Origin: Rothia koreensis | GTDB taxonomy: Bacteria; Actinomycetota; Actinomycetes; Actinomycetales; Micrococcaceae | Direction of reading: 5' to 3' | Assembly (NCBI RefSeq): GCF_004136575.1 | Contig: NZ_NOIQ01000001.1 | Span: 62,001-126,000 of the forward strand | DNA: 64,000 bases | Part shown: positions 38,735 to 48,720 of the stretch, one piece after another | Position numbering within the stretch: the stretch's first letter is position 1 | Layout of the letters: every line of letters starts with the position of its first letter | Translations under genes and position numbers: made by a program | Notes under the pieces: model-generated | Seen by the model: only the letters and a program-made list of their open reading frames with translations | The model's database searches: none | Told to the model about the DNA's origin: nothing

Positions 38735-39856
38735 ATGTCGAACACTCATCGAAACAAGGCGTCCAAGTCTTCCGGCACGGAAGCGACGAGCCACGCTGCT
38801 GAACCGCAGGTTTCCGAAGCGAGTCGGCGCGCTGCCGAACAGGTCACGGTCCGGGGCACCCGAGACCGAGCGAGCGGTGAGGAAGCCACGCCGGCGGTGG
38901 CCGAGGCCCTGAAAAAGCAGGAGAGGCGAGTCTCGGTCACGGAGGACTACGCCGCCGAGCTGGACGAGATCGCCTCGCTGCAGCATCGGCTCAAGAAGGA
39001 GCACTCGACGTCGGAAGTATGGAAGATCGGCTATCCGTACGAAGAGAAGCTCAAGCGCAAGGAGTACGAGAAGGCCAAGCGCGCCCTTCAGATCGAGTTG
39101 CTGAAACTCCAATTGTGGGTCAAAGAGACCGGGCAGAAGATCCTTCTCATCTTCGAGGGCCGTGACGCCGCCGGAAAAGGTGGCTCCATCAAGCGGTTCA
39201 CGGAGCATCTGAACCCGCGTGGGTCGCGAGTGGTGGCTCTGGAGAAGCCGACTGAGATCGAACAGACCCAGTGGTACTTCCAGCGATACGTCCAGCACCT
39301 TCCTTCCGGCGGCGAAATCGTGCTGATGGACCGTTCCTGGTACAACCGGGCCGGTGTCGAACGTGTGATGGGGTACTGCACCCCGCAGCAGTACTACGAG
39401 TTCATGAGGCAGGCCCCGGAGCTGGAGCGGATGCTGGTCAACTCCGGAATCAAACTCATCAAATTCTGGTTCTCGGTCACCCGCGCCGAGCAGGTGGCCC
39501 GCTTCGAGGCGCGACGGACCGATCCCGTGCGCCAGTGGAAACTTTCCCCGACGGACTTGGCGTCCCTGGACAAGTGGGACGACTACACCGAGGCCAAGGA
39601 AGCCATGTTCTTCTACACGAACACCGGCGATGCCCCGTGGACGATCGTGAAATCCAATGACAAGAAGAGGGCCCGGCTCGAAGCGATGCGGTACGTGCTG
39701 TCCCAATTCGAATACCCGAACAAGGATCACGAGGTGGTTGGGTCTCCCGACCCACTGATCGTTGGCCCCGCCTCGGACGTCTTCGAAGCGGAAGAGGGCA
39801 ACAACCGGGATGGGTTTCCGGTAGTCAAATCGGAGGATAGCGGTTCACATGCGTAG
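38735..39856 (+). CDS. ppk2: Polyphosphate kinase 2 (PPK2 family)
   Basis: PPK2 enzymes move phosphate between polyphosphate and nucleoside diphosphates. The 373-residue product has an N-terminal charged region (1-75) and the PPK2 domain with Walker [10 protein letters not shown] (142-150), then [38 protein letters not shown] (Walker B region) and a lid helix with [16 protein letters not shown]. Single-domain length suggests class I, which usually makes ATP or GTP from the diphosphate. The ATG at 38735 has AGGAAAGAGG upstream. It ends 11 bp before glmM. Confidence 0.93.
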   Translation: MSNTHRNKASKSSGTEATSHAAEPQVSEASRRAAEQVTVRGTRDRASGEEATPAVAEALKKQERRVSVTEDYAAELDEIASLQHRLKKEHSTSEVWKIGYPYEEKLKRKEYEKAKRALQIELLKLQLWVKETGQKILLIFEGRDAAGKGGSIKRFTEHLNPRGSRVVALEKPTEIEQTQWYFQRYVQHLPSGGEIVLMDRSWYNRAGVERVMGYCTPQQYYEFMRQAPELERMLVNSGIKLIKFWFSVTRAEQVARFEARRTDPVRQWKLSPTDLASLDKWDDYTEAKEAMFFYTNTGDAPWTIVKSNDKKRARLEAMRYVLSQFEYPNKDHEVVGSPDPLIVGPASDVFEAEEGNNRDGFPVVKSEDSGSHA

Positions 39857-39867
39857 AATGTCTTGCG

Positions 39868-41238
39868 ATGTCTAGATTATTTGGAACCGACGGTGTGCGT
39901 GCGCGCGCCAACAGCGAGCAGATGAGCGCCCGCTCGTCGCTCGAGTTGGCCCAGGCCGCCGCCGTCGTACTCGGATTCGACCAGGTTCCCGGTGGGGAAC
40001 GACCCAAGGCAGTCATCGCCCATGATTCCCGCGTCAGCGGTGAGTTCATCGGGGCGGCCATCATGGCGGGACTGGCGTCCTCGGGGGTCGACGTCTACGA
40101 CGCCGGGATGCTTCCGACACCCGCGGCGGCCTACCTGGTGGCGGATCTGGAGGCCGACTTCGGCGTCATGATCTCCGCCTCGCACAACCCCTTCTACGAC
40201 AACGGGATCAAGTTCCTGGCGCGGGGCGGGAAGAAGCTTCCCGACGCCGTGGAGGACAGGATCGAGACCCTCTTCAGGTCGCAGGATTTCCGGTTCCCGG
40301 ACGGCGGCCAGGTCGGCAAGATCTCTCGATTCTCCGACGCCGAGGACAGGTACGTCACGCACCTGCTGTCGACGTTGCCCGGTCGGCTCTCCCTGGATGG
40401 GCTGAACATTGTGGTCGACTGCGCGAACGGTGCTGCCTCCGGATGCTCTCCGGACGCCTTCCGCATCGCCGGCGCGCGGGTTCACGTCGTCGCTGCCGAA
40501 CCCAATGGTACGAACATCAACGACGGCGTCGGATCCACTCACTTGGAAGGACTCCAAGCCAAGGTCAAGGAGCTGGGCGCGGACCTCGGGATCGCTCACG
40601 ACGGCGACGCCGACCGCTGCCTGGCCGTGGACGAACGCGGTGAGGTCGTGGACGGGGACACCATCATGTCAGTTCTCGCGCTGGCTCGCAGGGACGCGGG
40701 CAAGCTCAAGGACAACACACTGGTGGCGACCGTGATGACCAACCTCGGCATGGAGAAGTACCTGGAATCCGAGGGCGTGAAGATGGTGCGCACCAAGGTG
40801 GGGGACCGCTACGTCCTGGAAGCCATGAACGACAACGGCTACACCCTGGGCGGCGAACAGTCTGGTCACGTCATCATGAGCGACTATGCCACCACGGGTG
40901 ACGGCATCCTCACCGGGCTCCACCTGGCGGCCGAGGTGAGCCGCACGGGGCTCTCCCTGTCGACGCTGTCCCACAGGTTCGAGCGTGCGCCCCAGACCAT
41001 GATCAACGTCCCCAACGTCGACAAAACCGCGACCGGCACCTGCGAGCCCGTCCAGAACGCCATCAAGGCCGTGGAAGACGAGCTCGGCAAGGACGGTCGC
41101 GTTCTTCTGCGCCCGTCCGGTACCGAGCCCCTGGTTCGAGTCATGGTCGAGGGCCCCGACCAGGAGACCGTGGACCGTCACGCGGCACGATTGGCCGACG
41201 TCGTGGCCAAGGAACTGGCGCTGGTGACTGCCCCGTAA
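39868..41238 (+). CDS. glmM: Phosphoglucosamine mutase
   Basis: GlmM converts glucosamine-6-phosphate to glucosamine-1-phosphate for peptidoglycan precursor synthesis. The 456-residue product has the phosphorylated serine, Ser105, in ISASHNPF, the metal-binding DGDADR, and [11 protein letters not shown] near the end. ATG 39868 has no ribosome-binding site. TAGAAT (39854-39859) lies eight bases before it, so the mRNA may be leaderless. It works with glmS, found 5 kb downstream. Confidence 0.96.
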   Translation: MSRLFGTDGVRARANSEQMSARSSLELAQAAAVVLGFDQVPGGERPKAVIAHDSRVSGEFIGAAIMAGLASSGVDVYDAGMLPTPAAAYLVADLEADFGVMISASHNPFYDNGIKFLARGGKKLPDAVEDRIETLFRSQDFRFPDGGQVGKISRFSDAEDRYVTHLLSTLPGRLSLDGLNIVVDCANGAASGCSPDAFRIAGARVHVVAAEPNGTNINDGVGSTHLEGLQAKVKELGADLGIAHDGDADRCLAVDERGEVVDGDTIMSVLALARRDAGKLKDNTLVATVMTNLGMEKYLESEGVKMVRTKVGDRYVLEAMNDNGYTLGGEQSGHVIMSDYATTGDGILTGLHLAAEVSRTGLSLSTLSHRFERAPQTMINVPNVDKTATGTCEPVQNAIKAVEDELGKDGRVLLRPSGTEPLVRVMVEGPDQETVDRHAARLADVVAKELALVTAP

Positions 41239-41267
41239 CGGACTCGCCCCGGCGACTGTCCACGACT

Positions 41268-41301
41268 AAGGCCCCGCACCGACGAATCGGTGCGGGGCCT
41301 T
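41268..41301. terminator. Terminator shared by glmM and mscL
   Basis: A perfect 15-bp stem (41268-41282 with 41287-41301) closes a CGAA loop. It lies between the convergent glmM (+) and mscL (-) and can act on both, though T-tracts are short. Confidence 0.8.
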
Positions 41302-41367
41302 CTTGGTTCCTGACTGTGAAATGCGCCGCGGCTACAAATATTCTTCGACGACGGCGTCCGGCGGAGG

Positions 41368-41793
41368 CTAGTTCTTGTTGGCCTCAGGGTCGACGTAGGA
41401 GGACGCACCGGTGACGTTCTTGTTGGAGATCAGTGCGTCGCGAATCTCGGTCAGCAGGGCGACCTCCGGCTCGGTCTCGTCCTCCTCCTCGAGTCCGAGC
41501 TTGCGGGCACGACGGGCGTTCATAGTGTTGATGGGCATGACGATGCAGAAGTACAGGGCCGCCGCAACCAGCAAGAAGTTGACAAGGGCCGTGAGGAATA
41601 CCCCGACCTTGATCTGACCGAAGACCAGGAAATCGTCGAAATTGGGCGAGCCAACGAGCATGGAAATGGCCGGCATGATGACCGACTCGACGAGGGCGTT
41701 GACGACGGTGCTGAACGCCCCGCCGATAATGACACCGACTGCCAAGTCGATGACATTGCCGCGCATGATGAAATCTTTGAAACCTTTGAGCAT
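41368..41793 (-). CDS. mscL: Large-conductance mechanosensitive channel MscL
   Basis: MscL opens under membrane tension to release solutes during osmotic downshock. The 141-residue product has two membrane helices (about 15-45 and 65-90) with the glycine-rich first helix NVIDLAVGVIIGGAFSTVVN and the C-terminal helix followed by an acidic region. The start at 41793 is chosen because the family N-terminus MLKGFKDFIMRGN begins there and GGCTAGGAT lies just upstream; an ATG 18 bases earlier is open but less likely. Confidence 0.95.
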   Translation of the reverse strand: MLKGFKDFIMRGNVIDLAVGVIIGGAFSTVVNALVESVIMPAISMLVGSPNFDDFLVFGQIKVGVFLTALVNFLLVAAALYFCIVMPINTMNARRARKLGLEEEDETEPEVALLTEIRDALISNKNVTGASSYVDPEANKN

Positions 41794-41909
41794 GCGGACA
41801 ATCCTAGCCAAGACTTGGGCAAATGCGCATGGGGAAATGCAGAATTCTGTGTCGGTGCGTCACACACGGCCCCGTCGAGAACCGACAGTACGGGAATCGG
41901 GCGGGTCGA

Positions 41910-42866
41910 TCAGTTTTTTCGCAACAGGACGCGTCGCGTCGAATGGTCCGCATCCTTCGAAAGAATCAATTTGGCCCTGCCTCGTGTCGGGCGCACGTTG
42001 TGCAGGAGATTTGGCTCGTTGATCCGACGCCAAATATCGAGTGCGGTGCTGCGTGCTTCGTCGTCGGAGAGGTTCGCGTACTTGCGGAAGTAGGACTCAG
42101 GATCCGTGAAGGCCGATCCGCGCAGCTTGAGGAACCGGTCAACATACCACTGCTCGATATCGCTGGTTCGCGCATCAACGTAGATCGAGAAATCGAAGAA
42201 GTCACTCAAGGCGAGTGCGGCCTTGTCATCGGGGCGCAATTGCGCCGGTGCCAAAACATTGAGCCCTTCGACGATGAGGACGTCAGGTCGGGTGACCACC
42301 GTTTCGTCGTCCTGGAGAATGTCGTACGTCAGATGGGAATACTTGGGGGCCGTGACCACGGGGGCCCCGGACTTGATCTCGGAGACGAAGCGGAGGAGTG
42401 CTCGACGATCATAGGACTCCGGGAACCCTTTCCGTTGCATGAGTCCCCGAGCCTCGAGCTCCGCATTGGGGTAGAGAAATCCGTCCGTAGTGACGAGCTG
42501 AACATTCGGCGTCGTCGGCCAGCGACTCATGAGGGCACGGAGGAGACGGGCCGTGGTGGACTTGCCCGCTGCCACCGAGCCGGCGACGCCGATCACGAAC
42601 GGCGTCCGCTGATGGTGCTCGTGAAGGAAGTCATTCGTTTTCTGGTTCAGGTCGCCGACCGAATTCACATACAGATTCAACAACCTGGACAGGGGGAGGT
42701 AGACCTGACGGACTTCCTCGACGTCGAGGGTCTCGCCGAGGCCACGGAGTCTTTCGATCTCGGTCGATGAGAGTGGTACATCGATTTCGTCCGAGAGTCG
42801 CGACCAGGTCTCCCGGTCCAGCGACACGAACGGAGAAGTGCGTGATACTGCCGTCGCTTGGCTCAT
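41910..42866 (-). CDS. coaA: Pantothenate kinase, type I
   Basis: CoaA performs the first and controlling step of coenzyme A synthesis, phosphorylating pantothenate. The 318-residue product has the P-loop GSVAAGKST (96-104) and the type-I landmarks [21 protein letters not shown] and DFSIYVDA. The start at 42866 is chosen because a promoter (see next entry) ends eight bases earlier. An ATG 24 bases upstream would lie inside that promoter. No ribosome-binding site is present, so the mRNA is probably leaderless. Confidence 0.95.
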   Translation of the reverse strand: MSQATAVSRTSPFVSLDRETWSRLSDEIDVPLSSTEIERLRGLGETLDVEEVRQVYLPLSRLLNLYVNSVGDLNQKTNDFLHEHHQRTPFVIGVAGSVAAGKSTTARLLRALMSRWPTTPNVQLVTTDGFLYPNAELEARGLMQRKGFPESYDRRALLRFVSEIKSGAPVVTAPKYSHLTYDILQDDETVVTRPDVLIVEGLNVLAPAQLRPDDKAALALSDFFDFSIYVDARTSDIEQWYVDRFLKLRGSAFTDPESYFRKYANLSDDEARSTALDIWRRINEPNLLHNVRPTRGRAKLILSKDADHSTRRVLLRKN

Positions 42867-42873
42867 TGAAAAG

Positions 42874-42902
42874 AGTGTACGGCGATTCACGCGCCATGTC
42901 CG
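42874..42902 (-). promoter_or_regulatory. coaA: Probable coaA promoter giving a leaderless mRNA
   Basis: Read on the minus strand, CGGACA (42897-42902, 4 of 6 to -35) and TACACT (42874-42879, 4 of 6 to -10) are separated by 17 bp. Seven bases separate the -10 from the ATG at 42866, which places the expected transcript start at or next to the A of the ATG. Confidence 0.6.
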
Positions 42903-43107
42903 AATTCATTGCGGGGAGATATCCGGTCCACAGGTGTACTTCGCCAGGTGTGCAAGCGGTTATGCTACTCCCAAGCCGGAAAACGTATAGCCCATTCGAA
43001 AGCCGGTGAGTCCGCAGCCGCTGTCTCGGCTTCGGAGCGCGGTATCCGTGCGGAACCGGTGGCGCTTCGGAACCCCAGGCCGCATGCCCGTCGAATCTGG
43101 AGTCATC

Positions 43108-45099
43108 GTGTCAACCGCATCCACTGAAGCCACCGAAAAGAAGAAGGTCGGGGCGCGCGTCCGCGTGCAGAAATTCGGAACCTTTCTCTCCTCCATGATC
43201 ATGCCGAATATCGGTGCCTTCATCGCGTGGGGGCTGCTGACGGCATTGTTCCTCTGGTCGGACGATCCGGGCGGGGGACAGGGTCCCTTCGCCAACGAGC
43301 ACATCAACGCCGTCCTGAACCCGACGGTCACGTACCTGTTGCCGATTCTGATCGCTTACACCGGCGGCAAGCTGATCCACGACGTCCGGGGCGGCGTCGT
43401 TGGCGCCGTAGCCACCATGGGCGTGATCATCGCGACCTCGAGCCCGGTCTTCATCGGCGACAACCCCGGGTCGCCGATGTTCCTCGGGGCCATGATCATG
43501 GGGCCACTCTCCGCGTGGGTCGTCAAGAAGTTCGACCAAATCATGGAGGGGCACATCAAACCCGGGTTCGAGATGTTGGTCAACAACTTCTCCTCGGGAA
43601 TCATCGGTGCGGCACTGGCCATTGCCTCGATGTTCTGGCTCGCTCCGATCATGCATCTTCTGATGAATGCCGCCGGTGTGGCCGTCCAGTGGCTCATTGA
43701 CCTTCGTCTCCTGCCTTTGGCATCGATCCTGATCGAGCCTGCCAAGGTGCTGTTCCTCAACAACGCGATCAACCACGGGATCCTGACCCCGCTGGGCACG
43801 GATCAGGCGCTTCAACAGGGCAAATCGATCCTGTTCCTCCTGGAATCAAACCCGGGCCCCGGCTTGGGCGTTCTCTTGGCCTACATCATTTTCGGCCGTG
43901 GCAGCGCACGGGCATCGGCACCGGCCGCTGCACTGATCCACGCCTTGGGCGGCATCCACGAGATCTACTTCCCGTACGTTCTGATGAAGCCCCAGCTCCT
44001 CCTGGCCACGATCTTCGGAGGAATGTCCGGGGTCTTCGTGGAACTGCTGTTCGACGCGGGGCTGCGCTCGCCGGCCGCACCCGGGTCATTGATCTTCCTG
44101 TACGTGAATGCGCCCCCGAACGCGATGCTCGGGGTCACCTTCGGGTGGATCACCGCGACCATCGTCTCTCTGGTGATTGCCTCCGTGATTCTCAAGGCGT
44201 CGAAGCAGGGCGAGGACGACCTGGCCCAAGCGACGGCCGACATGGAACGCATGAAGGGCAAGAAGTCCTCCGTCGCCGGAGCCCTCGGGGGCGACCAGGC
44301 CAAGAACTCGAGGATCGAATCGATTGTCTTCGCGTGCGACGCCGGTATGGGGTCCTCCGCGATGGGCGCTTCGGTTCTGCGCAACAAGATCAAGGACGCG
44401 GGGTTCGGCAGCGACGTCACGGTGGTCAACAAGGCCATCAACTCGCTCACGGACGACTACGACCTGTTGGTCAGCCACGAGGACTTGGCCGACCGCGCCG
44501 CGGCGCCTACTCCCTCCGCAACGCACGTGGCCGTCGACAACTTCATGAGTTCGCCGCGTTACGACGACATCGTCGACCTGATCAGCCAGCAGCGAGGAGG
44601 CGACAACGGGCAGACCGCGGCTGCATCTGCCGAAACCTCCGCAGCATCCGCTCAGGGGAGCGAGGACCAGGAGATACTGGCCACCTCCTCGATCATCCTC
44701 GGCGGGACCGCGGACGGCAGGGACGACGCCATCGACGAGGCCGGCAAGCTCCTCGTGAGCACCGGGAAGGTCGATGCCTCGTATATCGACTCGATGCACG
44801 AACGCGAAGGATCAGTCTCGACGTTCATGGGCAATGGCCTCGCCATTCCCCACGGAACCAACGACGCGAAGTCGGCCATTCATTCTTCGGCGATGTCCTT
44901 CGTGCGCTATGACGAAGGGATCGACTGGAACGGCAAGACCGCGCGCTTCGTCATCGGCATTGCGGGTGCGGGGGGAGAGCACCTCTCCCTGCTCCAGAAA
45001 GTCGCCAAGATCTTCTCGAACAAGGAATCCGTGGCCCAGCTCGAGGCCGCCAGCACTCCGGAGGAGATCCTCGAGATCTTCGGAAAGGTCAACGCATGA
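43108..45099 (+). CDS. mtlA: Mannitol-specific PTS enzyme IICBA
   Basis: MtlA imports mannitol and phosphorylates it to mannitol-1-phosphate. The 663-residue protein has all three units: the membrane IIC domain (about 20-345; GGVVGAVATMGVIIA, NNAINHGILTPLG), IIB with the phosphorylated Cys410 in FACDAGMGSSA, and IIA with His582 in AIPHGTND. The GTG at 43108 has CTGGAG upstream; the frame is open before it. A -10-like TATGCT (42961-42966) is the only promoter trace. The stop overlaps mtlD by four bases. Confidence 0.96.
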   Translation: MSTASTEATEKKKVGARVRVQKFGTFLSSMIMPNIGAFIAWGLLTALFLWSDDPGGGQGPFANEHINAVLNPTVTYLLPILIAYTGGKLIHDVRGGVVGAVATMGVIIATSSPVFIGDNPGSPMFLGAMIMGPLSAWVVKKFDQIMEGHIKPGFEMLVNNFSSGIIGAALAIASMFWLAPIMHLLMNAAGVAVQWLIDLRLLPLASILIEPAKVLFLNNAINHGILTPLGTDQALQQGKSILFLLESNPGPGLGVLLAYIIFGRGSARASAPAAALIHALGGIHEIYFPYVLMKPQLLLATIFGGMSGVFVELLFDAGLRSPAAPGSLIFLYVNAPPNAMLGVTFGWITATIVSLVIASVILKASKQGEDDLAQATADMERMKGKKSSVAGALGGDQAKNSRIESIVFACDAGMGSSAMGASVLRNKIKDAGFGSDVTVVNKAINSLTDDYDLLVSHEDLADRAAAPTPSATHVAVDNFMSSPRYDDIVDLISQQRGGDNGQTAAASAETSAASAQGSEDQEILATSSIILGGTADGRDDAIDEAGKLLVSTGKVDASYIDSMHEREGSVSTFMGNGLAIPHGTNDAKSAIHSSAMSFVRYDEGIDWNGKTARFVIGIAGAGGEHLSLLQKVAKIFSNKESVAQLEAASTPEEILEIFGKVNA

Positions 45100-46238
45100 A
45101 AGCACTCCATTTCGGGGCCGGGAACATCGGCCGCGGTTTCGTCGGCGTACTGCTCCACGAGGCTGGCTACGACCTCGTGTTCGCCGACGTCGCACAACCC
45201 CTGATCGACTCCCTCAACACCGAGGAGTCGTACACGGTGCATGAGGTGGGCAACCAAGCGCGCGATATTCGTGTCACAGGGTTTTCCGGCGTCAACTCCG
45301 CTGCGGACCCCGAGGCTCTCACGGAGCACATCCGAACCGCGGATATCGTGACCACGGCCGTGGGGCCCACGGTGCTTCGGCTCATCGCGCCCGCGATCGC
45401 CGAAGGTCTCAGGGCGCGTGCCGCCTCCGGCGCAGGCAAAGTCGCCGTCATGGCCTGTGAGAATGCCATCAACGCGACCGACGGCCTGGCCGAAGCGGTA
45501 CGGGCCGTATATCCGGAAGCCGACGAAGCAGCGATCTTTGCGAACACCGCGGTGGACCGCATCGTGCCGAACCAGGAACCCGGACAGGGTCTCGATGTGA
45601 CCGTGGAGACATACCATGAGTGGGCCGTCACCTCAGCTCCATTCGGCGGGACGACACCGGACATTCCCGGAGTCACGTGGGTCGACGACCTGGCTCCGTA
45701 CATCACGCGCAAACTGTTCACCGTCAATACCGGCCACGCCGCGACGGCGTACTTCGGATTCGGGGCGGGAATATCCAAGATCTCCGATGCACTCGAGAAT
45801 CCGGGTGTGCGCGCAAAGGTCGAGTCGGTTCTGGCCGAAACGAAACAATTGCTGGTTGAGAAATTCGGGTTCGCCCCCGAGGTCCAGCAACAGTACGTGG
45901 AGAAGATCCTGACGAGGTTTACCAACCCGCACCTCCCGGACACCGTGGATCGTGTGGGACGCGCACCGTTGCGCAAGATCTCGCGCCAAGAGCGTTTCGT
46001 CGGGCCGGCCGCCGAACTTGCCGAGAACGGGCATCCGGTTGAAGCGCTCGTTACGGCGATCGGTGCGGCCCTGGCTTTCGACGTACCCGAGGACGCCGAG
46101 TCGGCCGAGATGCGCAGGCGTTTGGCCGAGGCGCGAGGCGACCGTTCCGCGACCAATGCGTTGGTGACGGAATGGACGGGGATTGATGCGGCTCACCCGC
46201 TGTACGAACCTCTGTCCGAGGCTTTCTCCCGGGCCTGA
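45096..46238 (+). CDS. mtlD: Mannitol-1-phosphate 5-dehydrogenase
   Basis: MtlD oxidises mannitol-1-phosphate to fructose-6-phosphate with NAD. The 380-residue product starts MKALHFGAGNIGRGFVGVLL, the NAD-binding site, and has VDRIVPNQ and FTVNTGHAATAYFGF, where the catalytic lysine region of the family lies (ITRKLFTVN). The ATG at 45096 overlaps the mtlA stop. With mtlA it forms a two-gene mannitol operon. No mtlR regulator is adjacent. Confidence 0.96.
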   Translation: MKALHFGAGNIGRGFVGVLLHEAGYDLVFADVAQPLIDSLNTEESYTVHEVGNQARDIRVTGFSGVNSAADPEALTEHIRTADIVTTAVGPTVLRLIAPAIAEGLRARAASGAGKVAVMACENAINATDGLAEAVRAVYPEADEAAIFANTAVDRIVPNQEPGQGLDVTVETYHEWAVTSAPFGGTTPDIPGVTWVDDLAPYITRKLFTVNTGHAATAYFGFGAGISKISDALENPGVRAKVESVLAETKQLLVEKFGFAPEVQQQYVEKILTRFTNPHLPDTVDRVGRAPLRKISRQERFVGPAAELAENGHPVEALVTAIGAALAFDVPEDAESAEMRRRLAEARGDRSATNALVTEWTGIDAAHPLYEPLSEAFSRA

Positions 46239-46260
46239 ATCGACCCGTGGACCAGTTCGA

Positions 46261-46295
46261 CGCGGTCCCGTTCCCACCAGGGGAGCGGGGCCGCG
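46261..46295 (+). terminator. Hairpin terminator after mtlD
   Basis: A 15-bp stem with two G-U pairs (46261-46275 with 46281-46295) closes an ACCAG loop. It has no T-tract. It lies 22 bp after the mtlD stop and before glmS. Confidence 0.65.
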
Positions 46296-46352
46296 TTCCG
46301 TGTCACTCCCGAGCGGACGGCATCATGCTCTGGCGTGGGATAACATGAGCAC

Positions 46353-48227
46353 ATGTGTGGAATCGTTGGATACGTAGGCGAGCCCGGCTCGTCCGAACGT
46401 CAGTACTATGCACTCGACGTCGTTCTCGAAGGGCTTCGTCGACTCGAGTATCGCGGTTATGACTCGGCCGGCGTCGCCGTGGTCGCCGATCACCGCATCG
46501 GCAATCGCAAGAAGGCGGGCAAGGTGGCCGCCCTGGATGCCGAACTCGAGGCGAATCCGTTGCCGAACGCCGTGCTCGGCATCGGTCATACCCGGTGGGC
46601 CACCCACGGCGGACCCACCGACGCGAACGCCCATCCGCACGTCGTCGACCACGGTCGTCTGGCTGTCGTGCACAACGGCATCATCGAGAACTTCTCCGAG
46701 CTGCGGTCCGAACTCGGCGGCAAGGGATACGACTTCGTGTCGGAAACCGACACCGAAGTCGCCGCGACCCTCCTCGCGGACTACTACAACAACGACGCCG
46801 ACCACGATCTGTCCGTGGCGATGCGCATGACCTGCCAGCGCCTGGAAGGCGCCTTCACCCTCTTGGCCGTCCACGAGGAGCACGAGGACCGGATCGTCGC
46901 GGCGCGACGCAACTCGCCCTTGGTCATTGGTCTCGGGGAGAACGAGAATTTCCTGGGATCCGACGTCTCGGGCTTCATCGACTACACCAAACAGGCCGTC
47001 GAGATGGGCAACGACCAGATGGTGACCATCACGGCCCAGGACTTCGAAATCACCGACTTCGAGGGGAACCCCGCCGAGGGGAAGCCGTTCGAGGTCAAAT
47101 GGGATGCCACCCAGGCCGAGAAGGGCGGGTTCTCGTCCTTCATGGACAAGGAGATCCACGATCAGCCGGCGGCCGTGCGGGACACGCTGCTCGGCCGCTT
47201 GGATGAGAAGGGGCGTCTGACGCTGGATGAACTGCACATCGACGAGTCGGTGCTGCGTTCCGTCGACAAGATCGTCGTCATCGCCTGCGGCACCGCGGCC
47301 TATGCCGGGCACGTCGCCCGTTACGCCATCGAGCACTGGTGCCGGATCCCCACCGAGGTCGAGCTGGCTCACGAGTTCCGCTACCGCGATCCGATCGTGA
47401 CCGAAAAGACCTTGGTCGTGGCGCTTTCCCAGTCCGGCGAGACCATGGACACGCTCATGGCCATCCGCCACGCCCGCGAACAGGGCGCCAAGGTCATCGC
47501 CATCTGCAACACCAACGGTTCGTCGATTCCCCGCGAATCGGACGCATCGCTGTACACCCACGCGGGTCCCGAGATTGCCGTGGCCTCCACCAAGGCGTTC
47601 CTCGCCCAGATCACCGCCGCCTACCTGCTCGGCCTCTACCTCGCCCAGCTGCGCGGCAACATGTACTCGGACGAGGTCATCGAGATTCTCGACGAGCTGC
47701 AGAAGATGCCTGAGAAGGTCCAGGAAGTCATCGACAACGAGAAACAGGTCCAGGACCTGGGCACGCAGATGTCCGATGCATCCTCGGTGCTCTTCCTCGG
47801 TCGCCATGTCGGCTTCCCGGTTGCCCTCGAGGGGGCGCTCAAGCTCAAAGAAATTGCCTACATCCATGCGGAGGGTTTCGCGGCCGGGGAGCTCAAGCAC
47901 GGTCCGATCGCCCTGATCGAGGAGGGCCAGCCCGTCTTCGTGATCGTTCCGTCCCCGCGGGGCCGCGATTCCCTGCACGCGAAGGTCGTCTCCAACATCC
48001 AGGAAATCCGCGCTCGTGGGGCAATCACGATCGTCATTGCGGAGGAGGGCGACGAGGACGTCAAGCAGTACGCCAACCACATCATCTATGTGCCGCAGGC
48101 GCCGAGCCTGATGCAGCCGCTGCTGGCCACCGTGCCGCTTCAGGTCTTCGCGTGCGCTCTCGCCGGTGCGAAGGGCTACGACGTCGACCAGCCGCGTAAC
48201 CTGGCCAAATCGGTCACCGTGGAATAA
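46353..48227 (+). CDS. glmS: Glutamine--fructose-6-phosphate aminotransferase (isomerising)
   Basis: GlmS makes glucosamine-6-phosphate from fructose-6-phosphate and glutamine, the entry to amino-sugar synthesis. The 624-residue product has the N-terminal glutaminase with nucleophile Cys2 in MCGIVGYVG and HTRWATHG. Two SIS domains follow, with SQSGETMDTL and ASTKAFLAQI, and the C-terminal PRNLAKSVTVE. ATG 46353 lacks a ribosome-binding site; TAACAT (46341-46346) lies six bases before it, which again suggests a leaderless or very short leader. No glmS ribozyme is expected or seen. Confidence 0.97.
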   Translation: MCGIVGYVGEPGSSERQYYALDVVLEGLRRLEYRGYDSAGVAVVADHRIGNRKKAGKVAALDAELEANPLPNAVLGIGHTRWATHGGPTDANAHPHVVDHGRLAVVHNGIIENFSELRSELGGKGYDFVSETDTEVAATLLADYYNNDADHDLSVAMRMTCQRLEGAFTLLAVHEEHEDRIVAARRNSPLVIGLGENENFLGSDVSGFIDYTKQAVEMGNDQMVTITAQDFEITDFEGNPAEGKPFEVKWDATQAEKGGFSSFMDKEIHDQPAAVRDTLLGRLDEKGRLTLDELHIDESVLRSVDKIVVIACGTAAYAGHVARYAIEHWCRIPTEVELAHEFRYRDPIVTEKTLVVALSQSGETMDTLMAIRHAREQGAKVIAICNTNGSSIPRESDASLYTHAGPEIAVASTKAFLAQITAAYLLGLYLAQLRGNMYSDEVIEILDELQKMPEKVQEVIDNEKQVQDLGTQMSDASSVLFLGRHVGFPVALEGALKLKEIAYIHAEGFAAGELKHGPIALIEEGQPVFVIVPSPRGRDSLHAKVVSNIQEIRARGAITIVIAEEGDEDVKQYANHIIYVPQAPSLMQPLLATVPLQVFACALAGAKGYDVDQPRNLAKSVTVE

Positions 48228-48237
48228 GTGGTCCCTG

Positions 48238-48278
48238 GAGAACGCCCGTTGCAGTCATGCGGCGGGCGTTCTCTTGTA
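48238..48278 (+). terminator. Terminator after glmS
   Basis: A perfect 11-bp stem (48238-48248 with 48263-48273) with a 14-base loop is followed by TTGTATC, 10 bp after the glmS stop. Confidence 0.78.
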
Positions 48279-48315
48279 TCCCGGGTATCCGAACCAGAAG
48301 AACAGGAGTTCCGCG

Positions 48316-48720
48316 TTGATCATGGGAACCGGAGTCGACGTCGTGGACATCGACCGATTCGCCGAAATCATTCAGCGCACACCCCGGTTGCGCGATCGGC
48401 TCTTCACTCGGGAGGAACACGACCTTCCGGCCCGTTCCCTGGCCGGTCGTTTCGCGGTCAGGGAGGCGGTGGCCAAGGCCTTGCACGCCCCTCCCGGGAT
48501 GATCTGGAGGCATTGCTGGGTCCGCAAGGATCGGTACGGTGCCCCGAGGCTCGTGGTCACGGGCACGATTCGGGAAACCGCCGAACACCTCGGCATCAAC
48601 AGGTGGCATGTCAGCATTACCCACGATGGCGGGGTAGCCATGGCGAGTGTGATTGCGGAACGCTTGAATGAAGAAGAACTGCTTCTTGCGCAACGACTCG
48701 AGGAGACGACGTGGGGCTGA
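48316..48720 (+). CDS. acpS: Holo-[acyl-carrier-protein] synthase
   Basis: AcpS transfers phosphopantetheine from CoA to acyl carrier protein. The 134-residue product has the metal-binding Asp8 in GVDVVDIDRF and Glu50 in FAVREAVAKAL, then HVSITHDGGVAMASVI. TTG 48316 is preferred over ATG 48322 because it gives the family start MIMGTGVD and an AGGAG seven bases upstream. It overlaps the following gene by 10 bases. Confidence 0.95.
   Translation: MIMGTGVDVVDIDRFAEIIQRTPRLRDRLFTREEHDLPARSLAGRFAVREAVAKALHAPPGMIWRHCWVRKDRYGAPRLVVTGTIRETAEHLGINRWHVSITHDGGVAMASVIAERLNEEELLLAQRLEETTWG

Noticed and set aside
46239-46352. A glmS ribozyme in front of glmS
   Set aside because: The 114-bp gap is too short and holds only a terminator hairpin; the ribozyme is known from Firmicutes.
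46323-48080. A 585-codon minus-strand frame opposite glmS
   Set aside because: It is the mirror of glmS codon bias, lacks a start signal and has no recognisable domain.
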